Shown: positions 55,270 through 64,000 of the stretch, piece by piece
How positions within the stretch are numbered: the first letter of the stretch is position 1
Layout of the letters: each line of letters begins with the position of its first letter
NCBI RefSeq assembly: GCF_001006005.1
Contig: NZ_CP011254.1
Coordinates: 2,666,001-2,730,000 of the forward strand
Direction: 5' to 3'
Length of the DNA: 64,000 nucleotides
Source: Serratia fonticola
GTDB taxonomy: Bacteria > Pseudomonadota > Gammaproteobacteria > Enterobacterales > Enterobacteriaceae
Made by a program: the position numbers and the translations under genes
The notes under the pieces: generated by a model
What the model was told of the DNA's origin: nothing
The model's input: only the letters and a program-made list of their open reading frames with translations
Databases searched by the model: none

Positions 55270-55797
55270 TTACTTATCACGACCGGTCTCGTTGGCTCTC
55301 TCTCCTGCCAACGCGGCCAGTCGTTCTAATATCTTGCGCAATTTTTCTGGGCTCTGCGCCGCCAATCCCCGTAATGCATCCGCACTTTCCAGGCTCAAAT
55401 GACGCATAGGCACCTCTGCCTGCTGGCCATTTTCCGTACTTTTGCCGTGGTTTTGTACCTGGCTGCTGCCTTTTGCCATCAACGAGGGATTAATCCTGAT
55501 GTCGATTGACGACAAAGATGGTAGAATTTGCGCTCGTAGTGCGGATAGCAGGCTGGGTTGTTCATAGCGTAAGCGCATCATCCAACTGGCATTGGCGGTT
55601 TCCAGCACTAAAATACCCTGTCTGAAGTTGGCGACACGGCACCAAGGGTGCAACTGAGCGGGCAATAACCCCTTCACGGCACGATTGAGTTTCAGTAGCG
55701 CGGTAGCGCGTTGCTGAACGTTATGCAGCGGTCCTTTTTCTGTTGCTGACGCGTCGTCAAACAGGATATCTAATAATTGTGGACGGCTATCGCGCAT
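55270..55797 (-). CDS. DUF721 (DciA-like) protein between lpxC and secM
   Basis: 175 residues from the ATG at 55797, which has GGAG six bases upstream; longer forms would run into secM. The DUF721-type central region runs from RATALLKLNRAVKGLLPAQLHPW through FRQGILVLETANASWMMRLRYE to PSLLSALRAQILP (about 30-105). The C-terminal part is Gln/Ser rich and then helical and basic. Full DciA proteins are ancestral loaders of the replicative helicase; E. coli uses DnaC instead. Whether this copy is functional is unknown. It is convergent with lpxC (16 bp apart) and divergent from secM. Confidence 0.75.
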   Translation of the reverse strand: MRDSRPQLLDILFDDASATEKGPLHNVQQRATALLKLNRAVKGLLPAQLHPWCRVANFRQGILVLETANASWMMRLRYEQPSLLSALRAQILPSLSSIDIRINPSLMAKGSSQVQNHGKSTENGQQAEVPMRHLSLESADALRGLAAQSPEKLRKILERLAALAGERANETGRDK

Positions 55798-55823
55798 AAT
55801 GGGCTCCGGCGGATAATAAACAC

Positions 55824-56357
55824 GTGATCGGTATTCTAAATCGTTGGCGACAATTTGGCAGACGTTATTTCTGGCCTCATCTCCTGTTGGGGATGGTAGC
55901 GGCCACGCTTGGCGTACCGCAAAATCTGTCCGGCACCGTCGATCAAAGCGCATTACCGAGCACCTCGTCCAGTCTTAACCGGCAAAATTCCGTCAGTCAC
56001 GCCTTTAACAGCCTGGCGTTACTGCAAGAAGTGCATCGTCGCCCAACGTTTAACGTTGATTACTGGCACCAGCATGCGCTTCGAACCGTCATCCGTCACC
56101 TCTCTTTTGCTTTGGCGCCTCAGGCCGTCTATGCCCGGGTGCAAGAAGCGGAGACCGTTGCGGTTGAACCTCCATTACAGGTGGCTCAGCTTGCTCTGCT
56201 CTCCACGCTCAATGCGCTACTGACGCACGAGCCAAAACCACCGACTATCATTCGTGATACCCATCACCCCATCGTTCCTTCTTTGGCGCAGCATCAGGCC
56301 GGGCTGTGGCTCGCTCAGGTGCAAGGTATTCGCGCCGGGCCTGCAGCCCTCGGCTAA
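55824..56357 (+). CDS. secM: SecM, secretion monitor and translational regulator of secA
   Basis: 177 residues from a GTG. The N-terminus [18 protein letters not shown] is the unusually long SecM signal peptide region. The conserved [21 protein letters not shown] block follows (about 80-100). The arrest peptide near the C-terminus is [13 protein letters not shown] (161-173), with GIRAGP intact. Relative to E. coli FSTPVWISQAQGIRAGP, the position of F150 is His157 and I156 is Leu163. Stalling on this peptide exposes the secA ribosome-binding site when export is slow. Confidence 0.93.
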   Translation: MIGILNRWRQFGRRYFWPHLLLGMVAATLGVPQNLSGTVDQSALPSTSSSLNRQNSVSHAFNSLALLQEVHRRPTFNVDYWHQHALRTVIRHLSFALAPQAVYARVQEAETVAVEPPLQVAQLALLSTLNALLTHEPKPPTIIRDTHHPIVPSLAQHQAGLWLAQVQGIRAGPAALG

Positions 56358-56446
56358 TCTTTGCCCTCAGGGCAGCAAAAAAACAAACAACACAACAGCT
56401 TGTTGACGGCCATTATGGTGTCGTCGCGTAAGAGATATAAAGAATC
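56358..56446 (+). promoter_or_regulatory. secM-secA regulatory leader
   Basis: The 89 bases between the secM stop and secA can fold: TGCCCT/GGGCA (about 56363-56374) and CAACA-GCT-TGTTG (about 56393-56406). In E. coli a helix here hides the secA ribosome-binding site unless a ribosome is stalled in secM. The secA site itself is weak (AGAGA / AAAGAA). Confidence 0.55.
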
Positions 56447-59158
56447 ATGTTAATCAAACTATTGACCAAAGTTTTTGGTAGCAGCAACGATCGTACCCTG
56501 CGCCGCATGCGCAAAGCGGTTGAGATGATCAACCGTATGGAACCAGACATGGAAAAACTGTCTGATAGCGAACTGCAGGCCAAGACCGATGAGTTCCGCG
56601 CGCGTCTGAAAAAGGGCGAAGTGCTGGAAAGCCTGATCCCGGAAGCCTTCGCCGTAGTGCGTGAGGCCAGTAAGCGAGTCTTCGGCATGCGTCACTTCGA
56701 CGTACAGCTGCTGGGCGGGATGGTGCTCAACGACCGCTGTATCGCCGAGATGCGTACCGGTGAAGGTAAAACCCTGACCGCAACCCTGCCTGCCTATCTG
56801 AACGCCCTGAGCGGCCGTGGCGTGCACGTGGTTACCGTCAACGACTACCTGGCCCAGCGTGACGCCGAAAACAACCGTCCGTTGTTCGAGTTCCTGGGGT
56901 TGAGCGTGGGTATCAACCTGCCTGGCATGCCTGCTCCGGCCAAGCGTGAAGCTTATGCTGCAGATATCACTTACGGTACCAATAACGAATACGGCTTTGA
57001 CTACCTGCGTGACAACATGGCGTTCAGCCCGGAAGAGCGCGTACAGCGTAAGCTGCACTATGCGCTGGTGGATGAGGTTGACTCCATCCTGATCGACGAA
57101 GCGCGTACGCCGCTGATCATCTCCGGCCCGGCCGAAGACAGCTCAGAGATGTATAAGCGTGTTAACAAGCTGATCCCACAGCTGATCCGTCAGGAAAAAG
57201 AAGACTCCGACACCTTCCAGGGTGAAGGGCACTTCTCAGTCGATGAAAAAGCGCGCCAGGTGCACCTGACCGAACGCGGCCTGATCATGATCGAAGAGAT
57301 GCTGATGGAAGCGGGCATCATGGATGAGGGCGAATCGCTGTATTCACCAACCAACATCATGCTGATGCACCACGTCACCGCCGCGCTGCGTGCCCACGTG
57401 CTGTTCACCCGCGACGTTGACTATATCGTTAAAGACGGTGAAGTCATTATCGTTGACGAACATACCGGCCGTACCATGCAGGGCCGCCGCTGGTCCGACG
57501 GTCTGCACCAGGCGGTAGAAGCCAAAGAAGGCGTAGAGATCCAGAACGAGAACCAGACGCTGGCTTCGATCACCTTCCAGAACTACTTCCGTCTCTACGA
57601 GAAGCTGGCCGGGATGACCGGTACAGCGGACACCGAAGCCTTCGAATTCAGCTCCATCTACAAGCTCGATACCATCGTGGTGCCGACCAACCGCCCAATG
57701 ATCCGTAAAGATATGCCGGATCTGGTCTACATGACCGAAAAAGAGAAGATCGCGGCGATCATCGAAGATATCCGTGAGCGTACTGCCAACGGCCAGCCTG
57801 TGCTGGTGGGGACCATCTCGATTGAGAAATCCGAAGTGGTTTCCCGTGAGCTGACCAAGGCAGGGATCGAACACAAGGTTCTGAACGCCAAATTCCACGC
57901 CATGGAAGCGGATATTGTGGCCAATGCGGGTCAGACTGCCGCAGTAACCATCGCCACCAACATGGCCGGTCGTGGTACCGATATCGTGTTGGGCGGCAGC
58001 TGGCAGAGTGAACTCTCCCATCTGGAAGAGCCGACGGAAGAGCAGATTGCCGAAATTAAAGCGGCCTGGAAAATTCGTCACGACGCCGTACTGGCCGCTG
58101 GTGGCCTGCACATTATCGGTACCGAACGTCACGAATCACGCCGTATCGACAACCAGTTGCGTGGCCGTTCTGGCCGTCAGGGTGATGCCGGTTCTTCCCG
58201 CTTCTACCTGTCAATGGAAGATGCGCTGATGCGTATTTTCGCCTCGGATCGTGTTTCTGGCATGATGCGTAAACTGGGTATGAAGGATGGCGAAGCCATC
58301 GAGCACCCGTGGGTCACCAAAGCCATTGCCAATGCGCAACGCAAGGTTGAAAGCCGTAACTTCGATATTCGTAAGCAACTGCTGGAATATGATGATGTGG
58401 CCAACGATCAGCGCCGTGCGATCTACAGCCAGCGTAACGAATTGCTCGACGTGTCCGATGTGAGCGAAACCATCAACAGCATCCGTGAAGACGTGTTCAA
58501 AACCACCATCGACAGCTACATTCCGCCGCAGTCGCTGGAAGAAATGTGGGACGTGAAAGGGCTGGAAGAACGCCTGAAAAACGACTTCGATCTGGATATG
58601 CCGATCGCCGAGTGGTTGGATAAAGAGCCTGAGCTGCACGAAGAAACGCTGCGTGAGCGCATCATGGCGAAGGCGAAGGAAGATTACCTGCGCAAAGAAG
58701 AGGTTGTTGGCGCCGAAATGATGCGCAACTTCGAAAAAGGCGTGATGCTGCAGACGCTGGATTCCCTGTGGAAAGAGCACCTGGCGGCGATGGATTACCT
58801 GCGTCAGGGTATCCACCTGCGTGGCTATGCGCAAAAAGATCCGAAGCAGGAATACAAGCGTGAGTCCTTCAACATGTTTGCCACCATGCTGGAATCGCTG
58901 AAATATGAAGTGATCAGCGTGTTGAGCAAGGTTCAGGTACGCATGCCGGAAGAGGTTGAAGCCCTGGAGCTGCAACGTCGTGAAGAGGCAGAGCGTCTGG
59001 CACGCCAGCAACAGCTGAGCCACCAGGAAGAAAATGCCCTGGCGGTCACCGATCCGAACGCTCCGGCTGTCGCCGAACGTAAAGTAGGGCGTAACGATCC
59101 TTGCCCATGCGGTTCCGGTAAGAAATACAAGCAGTGCCACGGCCGCTTGCAAAAGTAA
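56447..59158 (+). CDS. secA: Preprotein translocase ATPase SecA
   Basis: 903 residues. Walker [14 protein letters not shown] (about 102-114), Walker [16 protein letters not shown] (about 205-219), the second nucleotide domain with [15 protein letters not shown] (about 505), and the C-terminal zinc-binding SecB-interacting tail [14 protein letters not shown]. It drives secretory proteins through SecYEG. Expression is coupled to SecM arrest just upstream. Confidence 0.99.
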   Translation: MLIKLLTKVFGSSNDRTLRRMRKAVEMINRMEPDMEKLSDSELQAKTDEFRARLKKGEVLESLIPEAFAVVREASKRVFGMRHFDVQLLGGMVLNDRCIAEMRTGEGKTLTATLPAYLNALSGRGVHVVTVNDYLAQRDAENNRPLFEFLGLSVGINLPGMPAPAKREAYAADITYGTNNEYGFDYLRDNMAFSPEERVQRKLHYALVDEVDSILIDEARTPLIISGPAEDSSEMYKRVNKLIPQLIRQEKEDSDTFQGEGHFSVDEKARQVHLTERGLIMIEEMLMEAGIMDEGESLYSPTNIMLMHHVTAALRAHVLFTRDVDYIVKDGEVIIVDEHTGRTMQGRRWSDGLHQAVEAKEGVEIQNENQTLASITFQNYFRLYEKLAGMTGTADTEAFEFSSIYKLDTIVVPTNRPMIRKDMPDLVYMTEKEKIAAIIEDIRERTANGQPVLVGTISIEKSEVVSRELTKAGIEHKVLNAKFHAMEADIVANAGQTAAVTIATNMAGRGTDIVLGGSWQSELSHLEEPTEEQIAEIKAAWKIRHDAVLAAGGLHIIGTERHESRRIDNQLRGRSGRQGDAGSSRFYLSMEDALMRIFASDRVSGMMRKLGMKDGEAIEHPWVTKAIANAQRKVESRNFDIRKQLLEYDDVANDQRRAIYSQRNELLDVSDVSETINSIREDVFKTTIDSYIPPQSLEEMWDVKGLEERLKNDFDLDMPIAEWLDKEPELHEETLRERIMAKAKEDYLRKEEVVGAEMMRNFEKGVMLQTLDSLWKEHLAAMDYLRQGIHLRGYAQKDPKQEYKRESFNMFATMLESLKYEVISVLSKVQVRMPEEVEALELQRREEAERLARQQQLSHQEENALAVTDPNAPAVAERKVGRNDPCPCGSGKKYKQCHGRLQK

Positions 59159-59172
59159 GCCGGGTCACAACA

Positions 59173-59195
59173 TAGGGGCGCCGCCTGCTGCGCCC
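59173..59195. repeat. GGGCGC palindromic repeat after secA
   Basis: TAGGGGCGCCGCCTGCTGCGCCC lies 15 bp after the secA stop. It shares the TAGGGGCGC start and GCTGCGCCC end with copies at 32257 and 62742. Confidence 0.7.
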
Positions 59196-59215
59196 TTGTA
59201 TATGACATCAGTCGA

Positions 59216-59243
59216 AGGGCTCAGCATGCTGAGCCCTTTTTTT
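59216..59243 (+). terminator. secA terminator
   Basis: AAGGGCTCAGCATGCTGAGCCCTT is a perfect palindromic stem followed by a run of seven T's. A strong intrinsic terminator upstream of mutT. Confidence 0.92.
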
Positions 59244-59267
59244 AAGTGGTAACATCTGGAGGATGCG

Positions 59268-59669
59268 ATGAAGCACCTGAACATCGCCGTAGGGATTATC
59301 CGTAACCCGCAGCAGGAAATCTTTATCACACGCCGCGCTGCGGATTCGCATATGGCCGGCTTTTGGGAATTCCCTGGCGGCAAGATTGAGCAGGGCGAAA
59401 CGCCAGAGCAGGCATTAGGCCGCGAGTTGCTGGAAGAAACCGGGATCCACGCCAATCAGGCACGGTTACTGGAAGTGCTGGAGCACCGCTTTACCGATCG
59501 GATCGTGACGCTGAATTTCTATCTGGTAGAGGATTGGAAGGGCGAGCCCTATGGCCGTGAAGGCCAGCCGATGCGCTGGGTGAAACAGGCCGACCTGCGC
59601 GAGGAAGAGTTCCCCGAAGCCAACGTCAGTATCATTAGACTGTTGGTGGCGCAGGCCAGTGCCGCGTAA
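59268..59669 (+). CDS. mutT: 8-oxo-dGTP diphosphatase MutT
   Basis: 133 residues. The Nudix box is complete: GGKIEQGETPEQALGREL followed by LEETGI (about 37-60). It hydrolyses 8-oxo-dGTP and so prevents A-to-C transversions. The ATG follows GGAGG. In E. coli secM-secA-mutT form one operon; here a strong terminator precedes mutT, so it likely has its own promoter or depends on read-through. Confidence 0.96.
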   Translation: MKHLNIAVGIIRNPQQEIFITRRAADSHMAGFWEFPGGKIEQGETPEQALGRELLEETGIHANQARLLEVLEHRFTDRIVTLNFYLVEDWKGEPYGREGQPMRWVKQADLREEEFPEANVSIIRLLVAQASAA

Positions 59670-59675
59670 TGCATT

Positions 59676-59700
59676 TTAGGCCTGGCAGCGCCAGGCCTAA
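59676..59700. terminator. Convergent terminator of mutT and yacG
   Basis: TTAGGCCTGGC-AGC-GCCAGGCCTAA, a perfect 11-bp stem with a 3-base loop, between convergent genes and preceded by ATTT. Confidence 0.85.
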
Positions 59701-59710
59701 TGACGTCGTT

Positions 59711-59908
59711 TTAACTATCCTTATCCTCTTCACTCCAATCTTCGCTTTCATTCAGCTCATTATTGCTGGGAATGCGTTTCTCTTCATCGGCCCATTCACC
59801 GAGATCGATCAACTGGCAGCGCTTGCAGCAGAACGGGCGATACGGGCTGACTTCACCCCAAACCACGCCTTTGCCACAGGTTGGGCATTTTACTACGGTC
59901 ATATTCAT
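59711..59908 (-). CDS. yacG: DNA gyrase inhibitor YacG
   Basis: 65 residues. Treble-clef zinc finger with ligands in KCPTCGK (about 8-14) and FCCKRC (about 26-31), followed by [16 protein letters not shown] and an acidic tail. YacG binds GyrB and blocks gyrase in E. coli. Two ATG starts (59908 and 59902) both have a usable purine-rich site upstream. It lies after zapD on the same strand. Confidence 0.94.
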   Translation of the reverse strand: MNMTVVKCPTCGKGVVWGEVSPYRPFCCKRCQLIDLGEWADEEKRIPSNNELNESEDWSEEDKDS

Positions 59909-59949
59909 TCCTTTCTCCCTCGGATAGTTAAAGGGGGTAATTCAGTGTG

Positions 59950-60702
59950 TTAGCAGCAGGCCAGCTCAAAGGTAAGACGCTCCGGCACTGTGCCGTTTTC
60001 GCTGTCTAGCGGCAGGAAACGGATGGCATAGCGCGTCTTGTGGCCGGAAATCTGCGGGTAAAGCTGGTAAGCCAGATTAATACGCAAGCGTAACAGATCT
60101 GCCCCTTCGGCGTTATCCTGGAAGAAGCCGTTGAGGCTGATCTGATTACGAAACGGCCCGGCCTGGCGCACCAGATCCAACACGATGGTCAGCGCCTGAT
60201 TCAAGGGTTCGAGGGTTTGCAACCACTCTGCCACGTCCGCATCACGTTCATGCTGCGCTACGTGCATCCACATATGCAGCGTAGGCAAATCAAAGCTGCA
60301 ACAACCGCCAGGGATGCTCAGACGTTGGCGAACCAGGCTAATCAGCCGGTCTTCACGCAGCGCCTGGCCCATACGCGGGGCAGACATCAGCGCAGATGCA
60401 CAGCCTTTCAGCTGGCTGCGTAGCTGATTGACCACCGAGATATCCACACCGGGCAATTCTGCCCACTGCAGTAATTTTTGCTGCTGGCGTTCCAGCTCTT
60501 TGAGCAGTTCGGTGCGTACTTCGCCACGTTCCAATACGTCCAGCAGGTCCGCAACGGTACGGAAAAAGGTCAGGGCGATAGCGGTTTCGCTCAGTGCTCT
60601 TTGGCCATGCAGTTGTTGTAATAAAAACTCGATCCGCAGCCAGGTGCGCATTTTTTCGTTTAACGGGTGTTCAAAGAGAACGGTCGGGGAAGCGTCACTC
60701 AT
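59950..60702 (-). CDS. zapD: Cell division protein ZapD
   Basis: 250 residues, matches the ZapD/YacF family: [19 protein letters not shown] at the start, then alpha-helical domain, and a beta domain ending [12 protein letters not shown]. It cross-links FtsZ filaments. Starts with an ATGA overlap with the coaE stop, so the coaE-zapD-yacG genes are co-transcribed. Confidence 0.96.
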   Translation of the reverse strand: MSDASPTVLFEHPLNEKMRTWLRIEFLLQQLHGQRALSETAIALTFFRTVADLLDVLERGEVRTELLKELERQQQKLLQWAELPGVDISVVNQLRSQLKGCASALMSAPRMGQALREDRLISLVRQRLSIPGGCCSFDLPTLHMWMHVAQHERDADVAEWLQTLEPLNQALTIVLDLVRQAGPFRNQISLNGFFQDNAEGADLLRLRINLAYQLYPQISGHKTRYAIRFLPLDSENGTVPERLTFELACC

Positions 60703-61322
60703 TCGGTGTGATCCTGTCGGGTCGCTGAGGTTGCCAGCTCAAGATAGTGTTGATGCAATGCGGCGACATGGGATTCAATTCCTTGTGCGCTACCGCTATT
60801 GTCAATTACGTCATCCGCCACGGCCAGACGTTGTTCGCGCGTGGCCTGTGCAGACAGAATATTCAGTGCCTGCTGACGGCTGATGCCGTCGCGGGCCATG
60901 GTTCTGGCTAATTGTGTTTCGCTGTCGACATCCACCACTAAAACGCGGTCGGCACGATCCTGCAGGCCGTTTTCTACCAGCAAGGGGACTACCCATAGTA
61001 CGTAACAACTCTGGGCGTTGGCTAGTTGGCGTTGCGTTTCCCGCTGGATCTGCGGGTGCAGCAACTGGTTTAGCCAGCGCTTTTCGTCGGGATCGCTGAA
61101 GATCCTCTGACGCAAAGCCGCACGGTTGAGGGATCCGTCCATCAGCAACATTTCATTACCAAAATGTGCTGCAATGGCGTCCAATGCCGGGGTTCCAGGC
61201 TCAACCACCTGGCGAGCAATGATATCCGCATCCACAATGGCCACGCCAAAACGTGCAAAGGCGTTGGCAACGGTGGACTTACCGCTGCCGATACCGCCGG
61301 TTAATGCAACAGTGTAGGACAT
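60699..61322 (-). CDS. coaE: Dephospho-CoA kinase CoaE
   Basis: 207 residues from the ATG at 61322 ([10 protein letters not shown]); the longer open frame upstream lacks homology. P-loop [14 protein letters not shown] (about 9-22), [13 protein letters not shown] (about 33-45), and the lid region [17 protein letters not shown]. It performs the last step of coenzyme A synthesis. First gene of coaE-zapD-yacG. Confidence 0.97.
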   Translation of the reverse strand: MSYTVALTGGIGSGKSTVANAFARFGVAIVDADIIARQVVEPGTPALDAIAAHFGNEMLLMDGSLNRAALRQRIFSDPDEKRWLNQLLHPQIQRETQRQLANAQSCYVLWVVPLLVENGLQDRADRVLVVDVDSETQLARTMARDGISRQQALNILSAQATREQRLAVADDVIDNSGSAQGIESHVAALHQHYLELATSATRQDHTE

Positions 61323-61684
61323 GGCCGAAGGGATCCTGATATTCACCAAAAATTATAAACGAATCATAAAGCGATCGCGCAGAAGTGCAAGCGGGTGCGT
61401 GTGACTTGCCCTGCGCCTGGTGTTTTGAGAGGGGTAATTTGAGCCGCGGGATTGGGAAAATGAGGCGGCAATCACATTGGGATGTCACAGGTAAATTTGT
61501 GGGATTGTACCGTAAATAAAGGCGAAATCGCAGTCTTGCCGAGCGATTATTAGTGCGTATGATAACACCACTGGAACTGGCAATAACAATACCCGCCGCC
61601 TTTCAAGGTAAAACTTGAAATTCATAGGGTAGTGGTTCGAAATCCCCTTGCGATCCGTCGCCAAAAACCAGGAAATCATAAGTC
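61323..61684. other. Divergent coaE-guaC intergenic region
   Basis: 362 bp, no gene seen. It must hold divergent promoters. The guaC leader has a perfect hairpin, TTTCAAG/CTTGAAA at 61601-61620. A tRNA T-arm-like string (GGTTCGAAATCC near 61632) is not part of a tRNA. A purine repressor site is expected but was not identified. Confidence 0.4.
61601..61620 (+). repeat. Perfect short hairpin in the guaC leader
   Basis: TTTCAAG (61601-61607), a 6-base loop GTAAAA, and CTTGAAA (61614-61620). It lies 65 bp before guaC. Confidence 0.6.
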
Positions 61685-62728
61685 ATGCGTATTGAAGAAG
61701 ATTTGAAGTTAGGCTTTAAAGATGTGTTGATCCGCCCAAAGCGTTCCACGCTGAAAAGCCGCTCGGAAGTTGAACTGGAGCGCCAGTTTACCTTCAAACA
61801 TTCAGGTTACAACTGGTCCGGTGTGCCGATTATTGCCGCCAATATGGATACGGTTGGCACCTTCCGCATGGCCGAGGCCCTGGCAACCTTCGACGTTCTC
61901 ACCGCCGTTCATAAACACTACACCGTTGAGCAATGGGCCGAGTTTGTTCAGCGCTCGTCCGACTCCGTGTTGCGTCATGTGATGGTGTCTACCGGTACTT
62001 CTGAAGCCGACTTCGTCAAGATGAAGCAGATCCTGGCACTTTCCCCAGCGTTGAAGTTTATCTGCATCGACGTGGCCAACGGCTATTCCGAACACTTTGT
62101 TGCCTTCCTGAAAAAAGCCCGTGAAGCTTGCCCTAGCCATGTGATCTGCGCGGGTAACGTGGTTACCGGTGAAATGGTGGAAGAGCTGGTGCTGTCCGGT
62201 GCCGACATCGTCAAGGTCGGGATTGGTCCTGGTTCGGTCTGTACCACCCGTGTGAAAACTGGCGTGGGCTATCCGCAGCTTTCCGCGGTGATCGAATGTG
62301 CCGATGCCGCACACGGTCTGGGCGGGCAGATTGTCAGTGATGGCGGTTGTTCTGTACCGGGTGATGTAGCAAAAGCCTTCGGCGGCGGCGCAGACTTTGT
62401 CATGCTGGGTGGGATGTTGGCCGGGCACGACGAATGTGAAGGCACCGTGGTGGAAGAGAACGGTGAGAAATTCATGCTGTTCTACGGTATGAGCTCAGAG
62501 TCTGCCATGAAACGCCATGTGGGCGGGGTAGCCGGCTACCGTGCTGCGGAAGGTAAAACCGTCAAGCTGCCGCTGCGTGGTGAAGTCGAGTTTACCGTGC
62601 GCGATATCCTCGGTGGCCTGCGTTCTGCCTGTACTTATGTGGGCGCAGAGCGCCTGAAAGAGCTGACCAAACGCACCACCTTTATCCGCGTTGCGGAGCA
62701 GGAAAACCGCGTTTTCGGCAGCAAATAA
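61685..62728 (+). CDS. guaC: GMP reductase GuaC
   Basis: 347 residues, IMPDH/GMPR fold. The catalytic loop is [17 protein letters not shown] (about 179-195) with the active-site cysteine. It starts [21 protein letters not shown]. It converts GMP to IMP with NADPH, linking guanine and adenine nucleotide pools. The single gene is followed by a GGGCGC palindrome and then the convergent hofC. Confidence 0.98.
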   Translation: MRIEEDLKLGFKDVLIRPKRSTLKSRSEVELERQFTFKHSGYNWSGVPIIAANMDTVGTFRMAEALATFDVLTAVHKHYTVEQWAEFVQRSSDSVLRHVMVSTGTSEADFVKMKQILALSPALKFICIDVANGYSEHFVAFLKKAREACPSHVICAGNVVTGEMVEELVLSGADIVKVGIGPGSVCTTRVKTGVGYPQLSAVIECADAAHGLGGQIVSDGGCSVPGDVAKAFGGGADFVMLGGMLAGHDECEGTVVEENGEKFMLFYGMSSESAMKRHVGGVAGYRAAEGKTVKLPLRGEVEFTVRDILGGLRSACTYVGAERLKELTKRTTFIRVAEQENRVFGSK

Positions 62729-62741
62729 TTGCCTGACCTGG

Positions 62742-62764
62742 TAGGGGCGCAGCAATGCTGTGCC
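62742..62764. repeat. GGGCGC palindromic repeat after guaC
   Basis: TAGGGGCGCAGCAATGCTGTGCCC, with one G-T type mismatch, between convergent guaC and hofC. Another copy of the family at 32257 and 59173. Confidence 0.7.
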
Positions 62765-62793
62765 CGTATCAAACAGGGCGAAAATTGAAAGCA

Positions 62794-63993
62794 TTATCCC
62801 AATACATTCCCCAATTGGAATATCGGCAAATACATCGCGATCACCAACGTACCTACAATCCCGCCAACCACTATCATCAACAACGGCTCCAGCGTTTGTG
62901 CCAGCGTATCGGCGAGCTCATAGGTCTGTTGTTCGTGCCAAAGCGCCAGCTTGTCCAACAGGATATCGAGCGTGCCGGACTCTTCTCCCACCCGCACTAA
63001 TTGCTGGCATAGCGAAGGAAACAGCGGTTGTTGAGCTAGCGCGCTGTGGAAGGGATACCCTTGCGAGAGCTGCTGTTCGATCGCCGTCAGCGCCTGGCAA
63101 TAAAACACAATATTCACCGATAGCTTCGCGGCGCTTAGCCCTGCCACCAGCGTCAATCCTGCCTGCTGTGTCATGGCCAGAATACGGAACACCTGGCTCA
63201 GGCAATTGCCCTTGACCAACGAGGCAATCAACGGGATGCGTAGCAGCATCGCCTGCTCACGTTGCTGCCAATTTGTTAACGGATGCAACCTGCGCCAATA
63301 AAATCCTGCCAGCCCAGCCACTGTGAGCAATAGATAAGGCCCGGTAGCGATCAATGCGCCGGACAGTGCCAGCAGCCCTTGAGTAAACCAGGGCAACGGG
63401 GCGTCGAATGATTGATAAATCTTGGCAAACTCCGGCAGCACCATCACCAACATCAGAATGGTGACTGAAATGGCCACCAGGCAGATAAACAGCGGGTAGC
63501 GCAGCGCCTTCAGCACCTTTTTCTGTAGCCTTTGCTGGGCTTCCTGTTGCTGTGCCAACTGTAGGCAGCAGCGATCCAGATTGCCCGTCAATTCGCCGAT
63601 GGCGATCAGTTGGCGGTAGATTAGGGGGAATACGCGATGTTGATCTGCAATCACTTCGGAAAAGGGCTGCCCCATCGCCACGCTATTGCTGATTTCCAGC
63701 AACAGACAGCGCCAGGCTGCCGACTGATGCTCCTGAGCCAGCAACTGTAGGCTGTTGACCAGCGGTAACCCGGCTTGCAACAAGGTAGCCAACTGACGGG
63801 TGAATTGGATCATTGGCTCGCCACGCCATTGACGTGCAGAGATCCGTTTCCCCGCCCCCAGTTGGTAAGGCTGCAATCCTTGCTCCAGCAAATGCTGATA
63901 GACCTGGTTTTTCTCCTCCGCCAGCAGTTCGCCATGGCGAATTCCACCTTGGCTGTCGATGGCTTGCCAAGCAAACAGACGGCGAGTTTTCAT
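62794..63993 (-). CDS. hofC: Type IV pilus / type II secretion-like inner membrane protein HofC
   Basis: 399 residues, PilC/GspF family. Two repeated T2SSF domains: first FTRQLATLLQAGLPLVNSL to GELTGNLDRC (about 65-165), second FRILAMTQQAGLTLVAGL to VGEESGTLD (about 260-360). Three membrane segments are expected (about 168-195, 215-235, 370-392). It is the platform protein of a pilus-like machine; in E. coli hofBC follows ppdD. hofB would lie beyond the right edge. Complete here, with its ATG at 63993. Confidence 0.9.
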   Translation of the reverse strand: MKTRRLFAWQAIDSQGGIRHGELLAEEKNQVYQHLLEQGLQPYQLGAGKRISARQWRGEPMIQFTRQLATLLQAGLPLVNSLQLLAQEHQSAAWRCLLLEISNSVAMGQPFSEVIADQHRVFPLIYRQLIAIGELTGNLDRCCLQLAQQQEAQQRLQKKVLKALRYPLFICLVAISVTILMLVMVLPEFAKIYQSFDAPLPWFTQGLLALSGALIATGPYLLLTVAGLAGFYWRRLHPLTNWQQREQAMLLRIPLIASLVKGNCLSQVFRILAMTQQAGLTLVAGLSAAKLSVNIVFYCQALTAIEQQLSQGYPFHSALAQQPLFPSLCQQLVRVGEESGTLDILLDKLALWHEQQTYELADTLAQTLEPLLMIVVGGIVGTLVIAMYLPIFQLGNVLG

Positions 63994-64000
63994 GCTGTGC

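Noticed and set aside
61625..61665. tRNA-like T-arm string (GGTTCGAAATCC) followed by a CCA-like end before guaC
   Set aside because: No matching 5' acceptor strand, D-arm or anticodon arm is found at the right distance, so it is not a tRNA.

Overview
The window is a stretch of bacterial chromosome from a member of the Enterobacterales. Gene order and protein sequences point to the Yersiniaceae, most likely Serratia. The backbone matches the E. coli 1-3 minute region (pdxA-surA-lptD-djlA-rluA-rapA-polB, then thiBPQ-sgrR-sgrS-setA-leuABCD-leuO-ilvIH-cra, the mra/dcw cell-wall and division cluster, and secM-secA-mutT-yacG-zapD-coaE-guaC-hofC). It differs from E. coli by having ilvBN, a DinQ-like toxin locus, a DASS transporter, an acyl-CoA synthetase, alaE and a DUF721 gene in this stretch. 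The genus call is inference from gene content; no rRNA or tRNA gene is present.

Region by region. 1-11.2 kb: envelope biogenesis and stress genes on the minus strand (pdxA start, surA, lptD), djlA on plus, then rluA, rapA and polB on minus. 11.3-12.7 kb: a DedA membrane protein followed by a compact, apparently complete type I toxin-antitoxin locus: a DinQ-like 29-residue hydrophobic peptide and a divergent antisense RNA gene whose 5' end matches the toxin mRNA leader. 12.7-15 kb: ilvBN (acetolactate synthase I) with a valine-rich leader peptide and attenuator. 15-18.4 kb: thiBPQ with a TPP riboswitch. 18.5-21.8 kb: the glucose-phosphate stress module sgrR / sgrS (encoding SgrT) / setA. 21.9-28.4 kb: a dicarboxylate-type transporter, then leuABCD with leucine leader and attenuator. 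28.4-36.5 kb: leuO, an AMP-forming acyl-CoA synthetase, ilvIH (acetolactate synthase III), cra and alaE.

37.4-55.3 kb is the dcw cluster in canonical order: mraZ, rsmH, ftsL, ftsI, murE, murF, mraY, murD, ftsW, murG, murC, ddlB, ftsQ, ftsA, ftsZ, lpxC. Most genes overlap or nearly touch, so they form one long operon for peptidoglycan precursor synthesis and septation. 55.3-64 kb holds a DUF721/DciA-like gene, the secM-secA export-feedback pair, mutT, yacG, zapD, coaE, guaC and a pilus-assembly gene (hofC).

Much of the non-coding content is RNA regulation: two amino-acid attenuators, a TPP riboswitch, SgrS, the antisense toxin regulator, SecM arrest, and a likely ORF-internal FtsO-type RybB sponge inside ftsI. 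A family of GGGCGC palindromes sits at several gene ends. The main candidates for follow-up are the DinQ-like locus with its leader architecture, the FtsO-like element, the variant SecM arrest motif, the DUF721 gene, and an unexplained 0.9-kb gap before mraZ with a possible structured RNA.
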